The notes beneath the pieces were generated by a model that was given only the letters and a program-made list of their open reading frames with translations, did not search any database and was not told the origin of the DNA. The translations under genes were made by a program, and so were the position numbers. From the NCBI GenBank assembly GCA_031385545.1, contig JANNBN010000166.1, positions 62,001 to 126,000 of the forward strand: 64,000 bases of DNA, written 5' to 3'. Positions 23,640-33,141 of this stretch are shown here, one piece after another. The number at the start of each line of letters is the position of its first letter. Within the stretch, counting starts at the first letter, position 1. The DNA is from JANNBN01 sp031385545 (lineage in GTDB: Bacteria > Actinomycetota > Acidimicrobiia > Acidimicrobiales > JANYDT01).

Positions 23640-25175
23640 TTAGGGGCTGCGACGTGATCGCTGCCAGCGTTGCAACTTGGTGAGGAGGCCCGTGGTCGGG
23701 ATGGACCAGACCGGTTCGGGAGCCAAACCCCATCGACCCAGCAGTTCGTTGGCGGCCAGGAAGCCGGTAGCCACTGCACGTTCCATCAGAGCGGTCGGGA
23801 ATGGGACGCGCACCAGATCACCGGCGAGCGCGAGGCCGGGCGTCGGCGTGGCAACGACCGGACGTCGGGCGTAACTACCCGGTTGGAATGCCGGGCAATC
23901 CCCTCGGATCATCAGTCGCTCGTCCAAGATATGCATACCGCAAGTCTCTGGGTAACACTGGTTCAGCTGAGCCAGTAGTTCTGCCCTCACCCGCACCTCG
24001 TCGACCGATCTCCCGTACTCCTGACCGAGCGCGTATGCGTGCGTCTCGATGACGCTGCCACCGGTCTTGCGTGCCCAGGCGCGGGCCTCATCCTGATACC
24101 GGTGCACGCACGAGATGTTGTCGATGATGCCGAACCCGGCAGTCCCTGCAAACGGTGCGCGGTCAGGCTGCACGTCGCGGTCGAACCACACCCGATGCAC
24201 CGCAAACGGTGGCGCCGCTTCCAGCGCACCGACATCGCTACGCCAGGCTGCATCACCCATCCAAGGGTTGGCGGCGACCACGTCGCGAAGCCCACTCACA
24301 CTGAGGGCCAGCACCACTCCGTGGCGCTGGGAGACCGGCTCGACACTCAAGACCGGGGACGACACACGCACACGCACACCGCGCCCTTCAAGGGACCGGC
24401 TGGCAGGTTCCCAGAACGCATCGGCGAACGGCCGTTGGAGTACGTCGAAGCAGATGCCCTCCCTGCTCCCAAGGAAGTAGAGGTGGAACATCATCAGCAT
24501 CTCGCCGGCACTCATACGGTCCTCGGGGTTGAAGAACGAATGCGCGAATACCTCGAACAGCATTCGGCGCGCCTCGGCAGGAAACCCGACGCTGTCCAGA
24601 TATTGCGCAGCACTCATCGAATCAAAGCGCGCATACGTATCGTCACCGTCGAACGCGAGCATTTCCGCTGCATGGTCACCATTGATCCGGCGCAGGTCCT
24701 GCAACCCAATCGTGGGCGTGCGGCGCACCAGCTCGATCAGGTTCAGCGGCGGGCGATGCGGCAGGTTCTTGAGGGACTCCACTGCGCCGTTCGGACCGAA
24801 CAACGGGTAGTCCTCCAGCGACCGCAGGGACCTCAGTTCCGGGTCCCAGCGTTTCATAAGCGCACGAACGTTGTAGTACTGCCGAAAGAACGCGTGGAAG
24901 CCCCGTTCCATCTGAATTGGTCCTCCGCCAGCCGCCGGGTTGAGCTGGTCCGGCCACGAGCTCACCCTGCCACCCAGCACCGGCTGCGCCTCGTGCAGAT
25001 CGACGGTGATGCCACGTTCGGCCAACACCATCGCAGCTGCGGTTCCAGCCAGGCCGCCGCCAACCACGGTCGTCCGATAACCGGCCCCTGCGGGCGCATT
25101 GAGCGGAAGGGACGAGCCGAGAGGGGTGACCACCGAAGCGCGCGTATCTCTCGCGCCTGCGTAGGGAACACTCAC
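23640..25175 (-). CDS. crtU: Carotenoid desaturase/methyltransferase-like flavoprotein (CrtU, isorenieratene synthase-like)
   Basis: A 511-residue FAD protein. The dinucleotide motif VVGGGLAGTAAAM (about 37-49) is followed by LHEAQPVLGGRVSSW, and GFHAFFRQYYNVRALM (about 93-108) with ERGFHAFF is a pattern I associate with CrtU beta-carotene desaturase/methylases, which convert beta-rings to aromatic rings in isorenieratene synthesis. The C-terminal FAD-contact region GLALAGDLVRVPFPTALMERA is intact. The start is GTG 25175 in a GTGA overlap with the crtT-like stop; a longer upstream frame was rejected because it lies inside that gene. No crtE, crtB, crtI or crtY is in the window, so lycopene or beta-carotene must be made elsewhere. 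A phytoene-desaturase-family oxidase of another specificity remains possible. Confidence 0.72.
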   Translation of the reverse strand: MSVPYAGARDTRASVVTPLGSSLPLNAPAGAGYRTTVVGGGLAGTAAAMVLAERGITVDLHEAQPVLGGRVSSWPDQLNPAAGGGPIQMERGFHAFFRQYYNVRALMKRWDPELRSLRSLEDYPLFGPNGAVESLKNLPHRPPLNLIELVRRTPTIGLQDLRRINGDHAAEMLAFDGDDTYARFDSMSAAQYLDSVGFPAEARRMLFEVFAHSFFNPEDRMSAGEMLMMFHLYFLGSREGICFDVLQRPFADAFWEPASRSLEGRGVRVRVSSPVLSVEPVSQRHGVVLALSVSGLRDVVAANPWMGDAAWRSDVGALEAAPPFAVHRVWFDRDVQPDRAPFAGTAGFGIIDNISCVHRYQDEARAWARKTGGSVIETHAYALGQEYGRSVDEVRVRAELLAQLNQCYPETCGMHILDERLMIRGDCPAFQPGSYARRPVVATPTPGLALAGDLVRVPFPTALMERAVATGFLAANELLGRWGLAPEPVWSIPTTGLLTKLQRWQRSRRSP

Positions 25176-25957
25176 GCCGGGCGTCTCGCGAGGAAGGAAT
25201 GCACCACACCGTCCTGCCAGAAGTCGAACCGCGCCTTGCCTACCACGGGCATGGTGCGCACGTCGGCGAAACCATGGTTCCTGAGTCGGCCTTCGAACGC
25301 CCGAACACCGTCGAACCGCAGCACGCTGCGCCACAGATACCGGTAGATGCGGGTGTGACGGCTGGTGATCAGCCCGGCCGGAATGATGATCCCCCAGCAC
25401 ACCGTGGTCCAGGTGCCGATGGCCCGGGGAGAGTCACGCACGCTGTACTCGTGGAAGCAGATCGGAGCACCGGGCTTCAGAAGAGGCAGCAATCGGTCAA
25501 GGCACACGTCGGGGTCAGCCATGTTGCGAATGCCGTAAGCCATGAGGACTGCGTCGAAGGGTTCATCCCCCAAGGTCGCGGCAGGGTCCATTGCATCGCC
25601 CAGCACGAACGACACGTTGTCGATTGACCGGAACATCGCCTTCGAGCGCGCCTGTTCCAGCATTCCAGCTGATGCGTCCAGCCCGACAACGGAAGCCTCG
25701 GGGTATGCAGCGACAACACCGGCGGTAGACAGGCCGGTACCGCAACACAGGTCAAGAATTCGCAGTCCCGTCCCGGTACCCGTGAGTCCGAGCCGTTCGG
25801 CGCTCAGCGCCAGGTGTTCGACATATCCGGGGTTGCGCTGCACAAGGGTGTCGTAGGTCCCGGCAACTCTGTCGAAGTCGGCCGGAACCTCTCGCTTGCG
25901 TTCACTGAACGGCTTGGTATTCACGACGGGCCACGCTACCGGTGACTGACACTCCAT
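25172..25957 (-). CDS. SAM-dependent methyltransferase (CrtT/UbiE-like)
   Basis: A 261-residue class I methyltransferase. Motif I is ILDLCCGTG (about 67-75), VVGLDASAGMLEQA is motif II with the acidic ribose-binding residue, and VLGDAMDPA and AVLMAYGIRNMAD follow as in UbiE-type enzymes. Its translational coupling to the crtU-like gene (GTGA) mirrors the crtT-crtU pairing I recall from Streptomyces isorenieratene loci, suggesting a role in carotenoid modification; this is by context. The start is uncertain: ATG 25957 gives the length listed, while GTG 25924 would remove 11 residues, and neither has a strong Shine-Dalgarno. Confidence 0.7.
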   Translation of the reverse strand: MECQSPVAWPVVNTKPFSERKREVPADFDRVAGTYDTLVQRNPGYVEHLALSAERLGLTGTGTGLRILDLCCGTGLSTAGVVAAYPEASVVGLDASAGMLEQARSKAMFRSIDNVSFVLGDAMDPAATLGDEPFDAVLMAYGIRNMADPDVCLDRLLPLLKPGAPICFHEYSVRDSPRAIGTWTTVCWGIIIPAGLITSRHTRIYRYLWRSVLRFDGVRAFEGRLRNHGFADVRTMPVVGKARFDFWQDGVVHSFLARRPA

Positions 25958-26021
25958 TTGAGAGTTCCAGGCCCGCTGCCTGGACCCGGACCATGGCCGG
26001 ATAGGAGGTCACGATGGGAGG

Positions 26022-26978
26022 TCACGATGGGAACAGCGAAACCGCGTCGATGCTGCCCGGCTTACCGCCGGTTCGGACCAACTCGTTCATCGCTCGCTGC
26101 AGGGCTTCGTTGACCGGAGCCGGGTATCCGCATGACCGGGCAAGCAGGACGATCTCACCGTTGAGGTAGTCGGTCTCGATGGAACGGCCGGTGACGATGG
26201 ACTGCCACGTGGAACCACCTCCCCGATGCTTTCCGTTGATCGGCCGGTATCGCATCGACGCACGTTGCGCGGCCTCTTCCGCTTCGGTGGCCGCGTCGAT
26301 GCCCGCTGCTTCAAGTACCTGCTCGGCCTCGCGTGCAGCCAGCATCACAAGCTCCTTCGCACCGTCGCTCGACCGACCACAGGCGGCTTCGACCGCATTG
26401 CCCGTGTTGAGGATGAGCTTGCGGTACTTCGCCCGCATCACGTCGGGGCGGGCAACGGAGAGAAACCGTGATGAAGCGAGCATCGCTGCCAACTCCGTTG
26501 CCGTTCCGCTTTCGCCTGATGGATACCGGCCGACGTCGAGCGAGCCACCGATCGGTGCACTGATCACCTGCACGACCCCCGGCTCAAGGAACGCGGTCGG
26601 CATCATCACGTTGACCCCCAACACATTGGGGAACAGGCGAAGTGCTGTGCGTTCAGCCTCGACTCCGTTCGTGGCACACGCAACCGTGATGGTGGCCGGT
26701 GCCACAGCGTGCAGGTCAGCCAAGGCCCGTGCGGCATCCTGTGTCTTGGTAGCGAGCAGCACCACATCGTCATGGCGGTACGCAACTTCGGCGGGCGAAT
26801 CGACCACAACGACCGGAAGCGTGACCGTCTCGTCGGGATCTTCGAGCCGCAAGCCGGTCGTCCGCATGGCATCGAGGTGAGCTCCCCTGGCGATCAGCAC
26901 CACATCGTGGCCGTGCTGGTGCAAGCGGCCACCGACGACACCGCCAATGCCACCTGCGCCCAGGACGATGACTCGCAT
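26022..26978 (-). CDS. Ketopantoate reductase-family oxidoreductase (PanE/ApbA-like)
   Basis: A 318-residue protein. MRVIVLGAGGIGGVVGGRL is the N-terminal NADP-binding motif, LLATKTQD the typical strand and loop, and RAKYRKLILNTGN contains the catalytic Lys and Asn of the family. The C-terminal domain shows MRYRPINGKHRGGGSTWQS and ETDYLNGEIV, matching the SMxxD-like substrate segment in a diverged form. It would reduce 2-dehydropantoate or a related 2-keto acid using NADPH. Because many PanE homologues are not pantothenate enzymes and no pan genes are adjacent, I leave the symbol blank. ATG 26978 was chosen over an extension that runs into the upstream gene. Confidence 0.8.
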   Translation of the reverse strand: MRVIVLGAGGIGGVVGGRLHQHGHDVVLIARGAHLDAMRTTGLRLEDPDETVTLPVVVVDSPAEVAYRHDDVVLLATKTQDAARALADLHAVAPATITVACATNGVEAERTALRLFPNVLGVNVMMPTAFLEPGVVQVISAPIGGSLDVGRYPSGESGTATELAAMLASSRFLSVARPDVMRAKYRKLILNTGNAVEAACGRSSDGAKELVMLAAREAEQVLEAAGIDAATEAEEAAQRASMRYRPINGKHRGGGSTWQSIVTGRSIETDYLNGEIVLLARSCGYPAPVNEALQRAMNELVRTGGKPGSIDAVSLFPS

Positions 26979-26997
26979 AATGCGGCAGGTTAGGCCG

Positions 26998-28860
26998 TCA
27001 GAACGGAACTCGGGGACCGGGGACCGCGGAACGGACGGTGCGAACACGGATCGTGACAGGACTGGCACCGGTCGGCTGGCACCACACCTGCAAGATCGGT
27101 GTTGCGGAGTTCAACTGCCCCGACCGAACCGGTAGCTCCGCAGCGTGTGCATCAGTGCCCAACCACACCGCAGCAGGTGACTCGATCGCCAAACTGGACA
27201 CATCAGGAGCGACCGTCACCGGGGATCCGTCGCAGTCCACCTCCACGCCGGGTCCGGGTGCGGGCGATGTCATTGATACGTCGCTTGCATCCCACCGGAT
27301 GAGCGGCGCCGTGGGCCCTTCGCTCAAACGATCCGACTGACCGAATCGATATGTGTGCGTACCAACTGCAGCGATGTGATCGAACTGCTGCAGGAATTCG
27401 GAAACCGTTTTGTTCCGTTGGGTTTCCGTCCACAAGACACCCGGACTGCCAAGTTCAGTGTCCAAGCGTGACGAGACTTCATCGACCAACGACACGGCCG
27501 CAATCAACGTGCCGTGACGGTCAGCCTCGAAGAACGGGTACGGGTTGTAGCCGAGCACAACCCCGAGAACTTCCTCGTCGCCCCAGGTCGCGCCGCGCAG
27601 ATCGGCGACTGCTGCCGGACGAACACGGTTCAACCGGCCGTAACGCTCACCGCTGACGAGCCAAAATCCGCAGATGTGAACCCCCACGAACAGCAATGCG
27701 AGGAACCGCTTCCCCCGCAACTTCTGCTGCAGCCCATGCGCACCGATTCCCATCACCACACAGACCGCAGGAGTAATGGCCGACAGGTAATAGTCGTGCA
27801 CGGCGTACACGCCAAGAAACACCATGCACGCTGTGAACGGCACGCTGATCAACGCGACCCCAACACCCAAGTTGCTTCGCCTCGCCATGGCCCGCAGCCC
27901 GACCGCTATCAACACGACGCCCATACCCCCGAGGAACAACGGCGTGCGTGCCGCGATGCGCCCCCACGCTGCCAGATCGAATCGATCCGACAAGGTTCGG
28001 AACACTCCGTCGTGCACAGCGGAAGAGGTGAGGTTGGCTGTCAACAGGTTCCGCAGCTTGAGTTGGTCAGCCCAAGCCGTCCACGCGATCCCTGCCGCGA
28101 CCGGGACCCCCGTGAGCACCGCGCACGCAGCCGGCCGCCACACCCGTGTCGGCCGAACGGCCGCAACCAGAACAAGCACCCACGGAAGCAACGTGGTCAT
28201 CTTCGACGTCGCGGCGACCGCGCCCAGGACGACCGCGCAAAGACCCCACGCAGCGGACCTCCGTCTGCTCTGGGATCGAGCAACGCTGTTCATCGATGCG
28301 ATGATCCAGAACAGAACTGCTGCGGTTGTGAAGGACTCGATCAGGCTGACTCGACCCCACAGCATGGTGAACGGGTTCAAAAGAAAGAGCCCTGCGGCCC
28401 AGAGGCCGGCCCGTTCCCCGCCAACACGCTTGGCGATGATCGACACACCGAGCGCCGTCACGATGGTGAACGTCATGGCGACAACGCGCAACGCAACCAT
28501 GTCAGGAACACCCAGACGCATCAGCCAAGCTGCCAACGCCTGGTACCAGGGCAGCTCGAACGCAACGTACGCCCGCGGCCCGAAGACAGACAGGCGTGGG
28601 TGGAACAGGTCGATCCCCGTTCGGGCGAAGATCCTGGCGGTATCCGCCGTCTGAGCCTGGCGCCACCCCTGGTGTTCACCCGACCACGCGTTCAACGTCG
28701 GGATGGCGGACGCAACGTATATCGCGGCCACGAGTCCAAGGATCCGGTGGTAGCGACTCACCAACAGTCTGGTTGTTGGGTTCCGACCGTCGCCGAGCCC
28801 ACTCGGCCCCCGCTCGGGAGGGCGCGTCAGCGGGGCAATGGTTGCTTCGAGCCGCTCCAC
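26998..28860 (-). CDS. Polytopic GT-C glycosyltransferase (PMT/ArnT-like)
   Basis: A 620-residue membrane protein with about ten to twelve helices in the first 430 residues and a soluble C-terminal region. The first extracytoplasmic loop carries GEHQGWRQAQTADTARIF (about 60-77), the acidic/WRQ motif of lipid-phospho-sugar-dependent GT-C enzymes related to ArnT and PMT. Such enzymes move a sugar from a polyprenyl-phosphate donor to protein, lipid or wall glycan on the outer face of the membrane. The Ser/Thr/Pro-rich C-terminal domain (about 430-620) is beta-rich and of unknown role. It ends 20 bp before the PanE-like start, so the two may be cotranscribed. It is divergent from metG. Confidence 0.75.
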   Translation of the reverse strand: MERLEATIAPLTRPPERGPSGLGDGRNPTTRLLVSRYHRILGLVAAIYVASAIPTLNAWSGEHQGWRQAQTADTARIFARTGIDLFHPRLSVFGPRAYVAFELPWYQALAAWLMRLGVPDMVALRVVAMTFTIVTALGVSIIAKRVGGERAGLWAAGLFLLNPFTMLWGRVSLIESFTTAAVLFWIIASMNSVARSQSRRRSAAWGLCAVVLGAVAATSKMTTLLPWVLVLVAAVRPTRVWRPAACAVLTGVPVAAGIAWTAWADQLKLRNLLTANLTSSAVHDGVFRTLSDRFDLAAWGRIAARTPLFLGGMGVVLIAVGLRAMARRSNLGVGVALISVPFTACMVFLGVYAVHDYYLSAITPAVCVVMGIGAHGLQQKLRGKRFLALLFVGVHICGFWLVSGERYGRLNRVRPAAVADLRGATWGDEEVLGVVLGYNPYPFFEADRHGTLIAAVSLVDEVSSRLDTELGSPGVLWTETQRNKTVSEFLQQFDHIAAVGTHTYRFGQSDRLSEGPTAPLIRWDASDVSMTSPAPGPGVEVDCDGSPVTVAPDVSSLAIESPAAVWLGTDAHAAELPVRSGQLNSATPILQVWCQPTGASPVTIRVRTVRSAVPGPRVPF

Positions 28861-28973
28861 GGTATGGACTTCGGCGTCGTCATCCGTCGGCTTGAGCCGG
28901 AAGCGGGGGACAGGCCGGACTTCGGAGAATCCTGCTCTTCGGCCCGAGCCACATCGGCGAGACTGTTCCCCGC

Positions 28974-31109
28974 ATGAGCACCGTTACCCCACAGCCGACC
29001 ATCAGCCCCACCGGCAAGCGCCGCATCTTCGTCACAACGGCACTGCCGTACGCCAACGCGCCGTTCCACGTCGGCCACATGATGGAGTACGTCCAGGCTG
29101 ACATCTGGGTGCGGTTCCAGCGCATGCAGGGCCACGAGGTGCACTTCGTCTGTGCCGACGATACGCACGGTGCACCCATCATGATCGCCGCCGAGAAGGC
29201 TGGGCTGACGCCGCAGCAGTTCGTCGCAGACATCGCCGCCGGCCGTCAGCAGTACCTCGACGGGTTCAACATCCGCTTCGACAACTGGCATTCGACTGAT
29301 GCACCCGAGAACCATCAGATCGCGCAAGACATCTACCGGTCGCTGCGCGACGCAGGGCTCATCGAAACGCGCGTCATCGAGCAGTTCTTCGACCCTGCCA
29401 AGCAAATGTTTTTGCCCGACCGGTTCATCAAGGGCACGTGCCCCATGTGCGGCACCGCCGACCAGTACGGGGACTCGTGCGAGAACTGCAGCAGTGTGTA
29501 CTCGCCGACGGAACTCACCAACCCGTACTCCGTGCTGTCGGGTGCGACACCTGAATTACGCACCAGCGAGCACTACTTCTTCACGCTGTCCAAGCCCGAA
29601 GTTGTCTCGTATCTCCAAGAATGGACCGCTGCCCAAGGGCGCCTGCAGCCCGAAACGTTGAACAAGATCCGCGAGTGGTTCGACGGTGGCATGAACGACT
29701 GGGACATCTCGCGCGACGCGCCGTACTTCGGAATCGAGATTCCCGACGCTCCGGGCAAGTACTTCTACGTCTGGCTCGACGCGCCCATTGGCTACCTTGC
29801 ATCGCTGCGCAACCACTTCGACAAGGGAGGGGCTGCCAACCACTGGCATCTGCCGTCTCGCACGCAGCAGACCTACGACCAGTTCGTGGCCGACGACAGC
29901 GTGGAGCAAGTGCACTTCATCGGGAAGGACATCGTCTACTTCCATACGTTGTTCTGGCCGGCAACCTTACATTTCAGTGGTCGCAAGACACCGAGCCAGG
30001 TGCACGTGCATGGGTTCCTTACCGTGAACGCGGAAAAGATGTCGAAGAGCCGTGGTACCGGCATCGACCCGCTCAAGTACCTGGGTATCGGCATGAACCC
30101 GGACTGGTTCCGCTACTACGTGGCGGCCAAGCTCAACGCCAACGTCGAAGACGTCGACTTCACCCCTGACGACTTCATGGCGCGCGTCAATTCCGACCTT
30201 GTCGGTAAATATGTCAACATCGCCAGTCGAGCCGCGGGGTTCCTGACGAAGCGGTTTGATTCAACGCTTTCCGCAGGTGTTCTGCACACATATGAATACC
30301 GTGGAGCGGCCGACGATCTCATCGCTCGCATAGCATCAGCGGCCATGGAGATCGCTTCGCTCTACGACGAGCGGGAATACTCCAAGGCGATTCGCCAGAT
30401 CATGGCGCTGGTCGACGAGGCCAATGGCCTCATCACCAGCATGAAGCCGTGGGACCTTGCAAAGGACCCGAACAAGGCAACCGATGTGCACGAAGCGTGC
30501 AGCATCTGCATCCAGCTCTTCGCGCAATTCACGGTGCTGCTGAAGCCGGTCATGCCGAAGCTTGCGGCCGATGCGGAAGTGTTCCTCGGCACCACCGAGC
30601 TGCTGTGGGACGACGTCTCGCGTTCGTTCGCCGGTTCGCGGATCGGTCAGTACAGCCACCTCATGAAACGGGTCGAGCTGGTCATGCTCGAAGAGTTGTT
30701 CGCGGCGCCACCCCAGCCACCCCAGCCAGCAGAAGAGGCCGTGCACCCTGGTGGCGAAGCAATCGCCGACACGGTCACCATCGATGACTTCGCCAAGGTC
30801 GATCTCCGGGTGGCGCTCATCGTGGACGCGCAGCACGTCGACGGTTCCACCAAGCTGCTGCAGCTCACGCTCGACGTCGGCGAGGGTCGACATCGCAACG
30901 TGTTGTCAGGTATCAAAGGTGCTTACGACCCGGCAGACCTGGTCGGCAAATTCACCGTGATGATCGCCAACCTCGCACCGCGCAAGATGAAGTTCGGCGT
31001 CAGCGAGGGCATGGTGCTCGCAGCCAGTCATGCCGACGAACATGCCGTCCCGGGCGTGTTCCTCCTCGACCCGCACTCCGGCGCTCGACCGGGGATGCGT
31101 ATCAGCTAG
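28974..31109 (+). CDS. metG: Methionyl-tRNA synthetase
   Basis: A 711-residue class Ia synthetase that charges tRNA-Met. The HIGH-type motif is FHVGHMMEY (about 27), the KMSKS motif is in AEKMSKSRGTGI (about 352), and a zinc knuckle with two CxxC pairs (CPMCGTADQYGDSCENC) sits at about 157-173. The C-terminal 100 residues are a tRNA-binding EMAP-like domain (DDFAKVDLRVALIVDAQHV), as in the long E. coli-type enzyme. ATG 28974 is 113 bp from the divergent membrane glycosyltransferase. Its TAG stop shares CTAG with the stop of the convergent aminotransferase gene. Confidence 0.96.
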   Translation: MSTVTPQPTISPTGKRRIFVTTALPYANAPFHVGHMMEYVQADIWVRFQRMQGHEVHFVCADDTHGAPIMIAAEKAGLTPQQFVADIAAGRQQYLDGFNIRFDNWHSTDAPENHQIAQDIYRSLRDAGLIETRVIEQFFDPAKQMFLPDRFIKGTCPMCGTADQYGDSCENCSSVYSPTELTNPYSVLSGATPELRTSEHYFFTLSKPEVVSYLQEWTAAQGRLQPETLNKIREWFDGGMNDWDISRDAPYFGIEIPDAPGKYFYVWLDAPIGYLASLRNHFDKGGAANHWHLPSRTQQTYDQFVADDSVEQVHFIGKDIVYFHTLFWPATLHFSGRKTPSQVHVHGFLTVNAEKMSKSRGTGIDPLKYLGIGMNPDWFRYYVAAKLNANVEDVDFTPDDFMARVNSDLVGKYVNIASRAAGFLTKRFDSTLSAGVLHTYEYRGAADDLIARIASAAMEIASLYDEREYSKAIRQIMALVDEANGLITSMKPWDLAKDPNKATDVHEACSICIQLFAQFTVLLKPVMPKLAADAEVFLGTTELLWDDVSRSFAGSRIGQYSHLMKRVELVMLEELFAAPPQPPQPAEEAVHPGGEAIADTVTIDDFAKVDLRVALIVDAQHVDGSTKLLQLTLDVGEGRHRNVLSGIKGAYDPADLVGKFTVMIANLAPRKMKFGVSEGMVLAASHADEHAVPGVFLLDPHSGARPGMRIS

Positions 31110-32353
31110 CGCGTGGGTCCGGCGGCTGTCAACGACATCGCCAACTCGGTGATGCGTCGGCTGGCCTCACTGATGGTGCCGCAGTCCACCGTCAGGGCAA
31201 TCCGCACATGCCCGCGCCCAGCCGACCCGAAGCTCTCGCCGGGCATCACCACGACCTTCTGCTCGTCGAGCAGCCTCCATGCGAATTGCTCCCCGGAGAG
31301 GCCGGTACCGCGCACGTCGAGCAGGCCGAACATGCCCCCCTCCGGCATGCGGATACCCACGGCAGGACAGTCGCGCAGCGCAGCGACCAACGCTTCGGCC
31401 CGCCGACGGAATTCGGCTGCGAGTCGGTCGACTTCAGGATGGCGCACCGATAGTGCCGTGACCACGGCATCGGCCAGGAATGGCTGGCTGCCGAACAGCA
31501 TCGCCTCGACAACCGCAGTCAGGCGCGCTGCGAATGGGACTGGGCCTGCGGCCCACCCGGCTCGGAAGCCGGGCAACGCGTGGGACTTGGAGATCGAAGC
31601 AACCGACACCGAACGATCACGCAGCTGAGGCCGGTCGAACGGAGACGCGAACGGCGCGTCGTAGGTCATGTCGGCGTACACCTCGTCGCACACGATCCAC
31701 AGGTTGTGGCGAATGCAGACCTCGCCGATGGCGTCGATCTCATTGGCTGAAAGCACAGCGCCTGTGGGGTTGCTCGGTGTGTTGAGCAGCAGGACGCGTG
31801 ACCGTTCGGTGATCGCGGCTTCGAGTGCTTCGGGCCTGAGGTGAAAACCGTCTTCGGGAAGCGTCGTCACGGGAACAAATGTCGCCCCGGGCGCAGCGAC
31901 GACAGCCTCGTAGGTCGCGTAGTACGGATCGGGTACCAGGACCTCGTCGCCCATCTCCACCAGTGCCGTCATCGCGGTGGCGAGAGCGTTCTGAGTCCCT
32001 GCCGTGTAGACCACTTGCGAGGGTAGGACTGCCAGGCCAGAGCGTCGCGTGTAGTGATCGGCGATGGCCCGAAGCGCCGCACTGTCGCCTTGTGCGGCGC
32101 TGTATTTCGTCCGACCTGAGCGCAACGACTGCACCGCCGTCTCAATCACAGCAGCAGGTGGCGCCAAGTCCGGTTCACCGATCGACAAGAAGATCAAGTC
32201 CTCGCCCGCAGCGGCGCGCCGACGGCCGGTGTGATGCACCGCCCACTTGTCACCGCCGAGCCCGGCTAGCCGATCGGTGACCGACGCGTACCGCATCGCC
32301 TCGCCTGGTGAGCTGGCTGCCGAACTGCCGATCGGGGCTTCTTCAGTCGACAT
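31106..32353 (-). CDS. PLP-dependent aminotransferase, class I/II
   Basis: A 415-residue fold-type I aminotransferase. The PLP lysine is in SISKSHALPGFRAGW, NTPSNPTGAV is the conserved substrate/PLP segment, and VCDEVYADMTY carries the Asp contacting the pyridine nitrogen. It converts an amino acid and a 2-oxo acid; specificity cannot be read. ATG 32353 was chosen; it overlaps the end of the upstream class II aldolase by 11 bp, so the two are probably translated together. The stop overlaps that of metG by 3 bp within CTAG. Confidence 0.88.
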   Translation of the reverse strand: MSTEEAPIGSSAASSPGEAMRYASVTDRLAGLGGDKWAVHHTGRRRAAAGEDLIFLSIGEPDLAPPAAVIETAVQSLRSGRTKYSAAQGDSAALRAIADHYTRRSGLAVLPSQVVYTAGTQNALATAMTALVEMGDEVLVPDPYYATYEAVVAAPGATFVPVTTLPEDGFHLRPEALEAAITERSRVLLLNTPSNPTGAVLSANEIDAIGEVCIRHNLWIVCDEVYADMTYDAPFASPFDRPQLRDRSVSVASISKSHALPGFRAGWAAGPVPFAARLTAVVEAMLFGSQPFLADAVVTALSVRHPEVDRLAAEFRRRAEALVAALRDCPAVGIRMPEGGMFGLLDVRGTGLSGEQFAWRLLDEQKVVVMPGESFGSAGRGHVRIALTVDCGTISEASRRITELAMSLTAAGPTR

Positions 32354-33107
32354 GGACTTCGGACAACAGTGTTCGAACTGCCCAGTGAAAGGTCTTCCAG
32401 CCGGCAGAACGCGCGCCGGTCGACACCCGAGCGATACGGGCACCAGCTGCGCTGATCGATTTCGCCTCAGGGACCTTCACATGGGCCTCGGCACACCGTT
32501 CCATGAGCACGAACCATCCGACAGCTTCGGCGATCGTGGGTCCGACTGTGAGCAGCCCGTGGTTGCGCAACACGATGGCCTTCGCCTGTCCAAGTGACTT
32601 CGCGATGCGGTGGCCGCCATCGACCGTGAGGACATCAACCTCCTCGTCGTCGAACACTTCGTGATCCTCGAAGAAACCGGTGGATTCTTGCGTGATCGGC
32701 CGCAGCTTCGTCGCCAACGCGCTGAACGGTGTGCCATAGGGCGTATGGGTGTGGGCAGCGCTGACGATGTCGGGGCGGGCTTCGTGTATCGGCCAATGAA
32801 TGTTGTACGCCGCCTGGTTGATGCCGAGGTCTCCGTCCGCCACGCGCCCGCCCGGCCCGACAAGGACAAGGTCGGCAACGGTGACCTGATTGAACGGCAC
32901 GCCGTACCCGGCGATCCACATGTGGTCGAGGCGCTCGGGATCCCGGGCCGAAATATGGCCGTCACCGACGCTGCCCCATCGCATCGCGCCGAAGAGACGG
33001 TAGCCAAGCGCCAGCTGATGCAGGCGATGCGCTCGCAACAGACCAGGGTCGGTGAACTCCGGCTCGAAGTCGTCAGGGTGCATCTGCGGCAAGGCGGGGG
33101 GCAACAT
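32343..33107 (-). CDS. Class II aldolase/adducin-family protein
   Basis: A 254-residue protein with the AraD/FucA pattern: GDGHISARDPE, the Zn-ligand pair in SAAHTHTPYGTPFSAL and the third His in VLRNHGLLTVGPTIAEAV. The family covers aldolases, epimerases and decarboxylases acting on sugar phosphates or small hydroxy acids. The start is the ATG at 33107, with CAGGAG upstream; GTG 33119 and a longer overlapping frame are alternatives. An ATGA at 33145-33142 looks like a coupled start but is out of frame. Overlap with the aminotransferase gene suggests a shared pathway of unknown substrate. Confidence 0.82.
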   Translation of the reverse strand: MLPPALPQMHPDDFEPEFTDPGLLRAHRLHQLALGYRLFGAMRWGSVGDGHISARDPERLDHMWIAGYGVPFNQVTVADLVLVGPGGRVADGDLGINQAAYNIHWPIHEARPDIVSAAHTHTPYGTPFSALATKLRPITQESTGFFEDHEVFDDEEVDVLTVDGGHRIAKSLGQAKAIVLRNHGLLTVGPTIAEAVGWFVLMERCAEAHVKVPEAKSISAAGARIARVSTGARSAGWKTFHWAVRTLLSEVHVD

Positions 33108-33141
33108 CGGTCTCAGCACTCCTGGTTGTTCGCCATCTTGT

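Noticed and set aside
24039..25346. 435-residue plus-strand open frame opposite the crtU/crtT-like genes
   Set aside because: It is the antisense shadow of two well-supported genes; the translation is Arg/His-rich with no domain pattern.
27514..28977. 487-residue plus-strand open frame opposite the GT-C gene
   Set aside because: Arg/His/Gln-rich composition, no motif, and the opposite strand codes for a clear polytopic protein.
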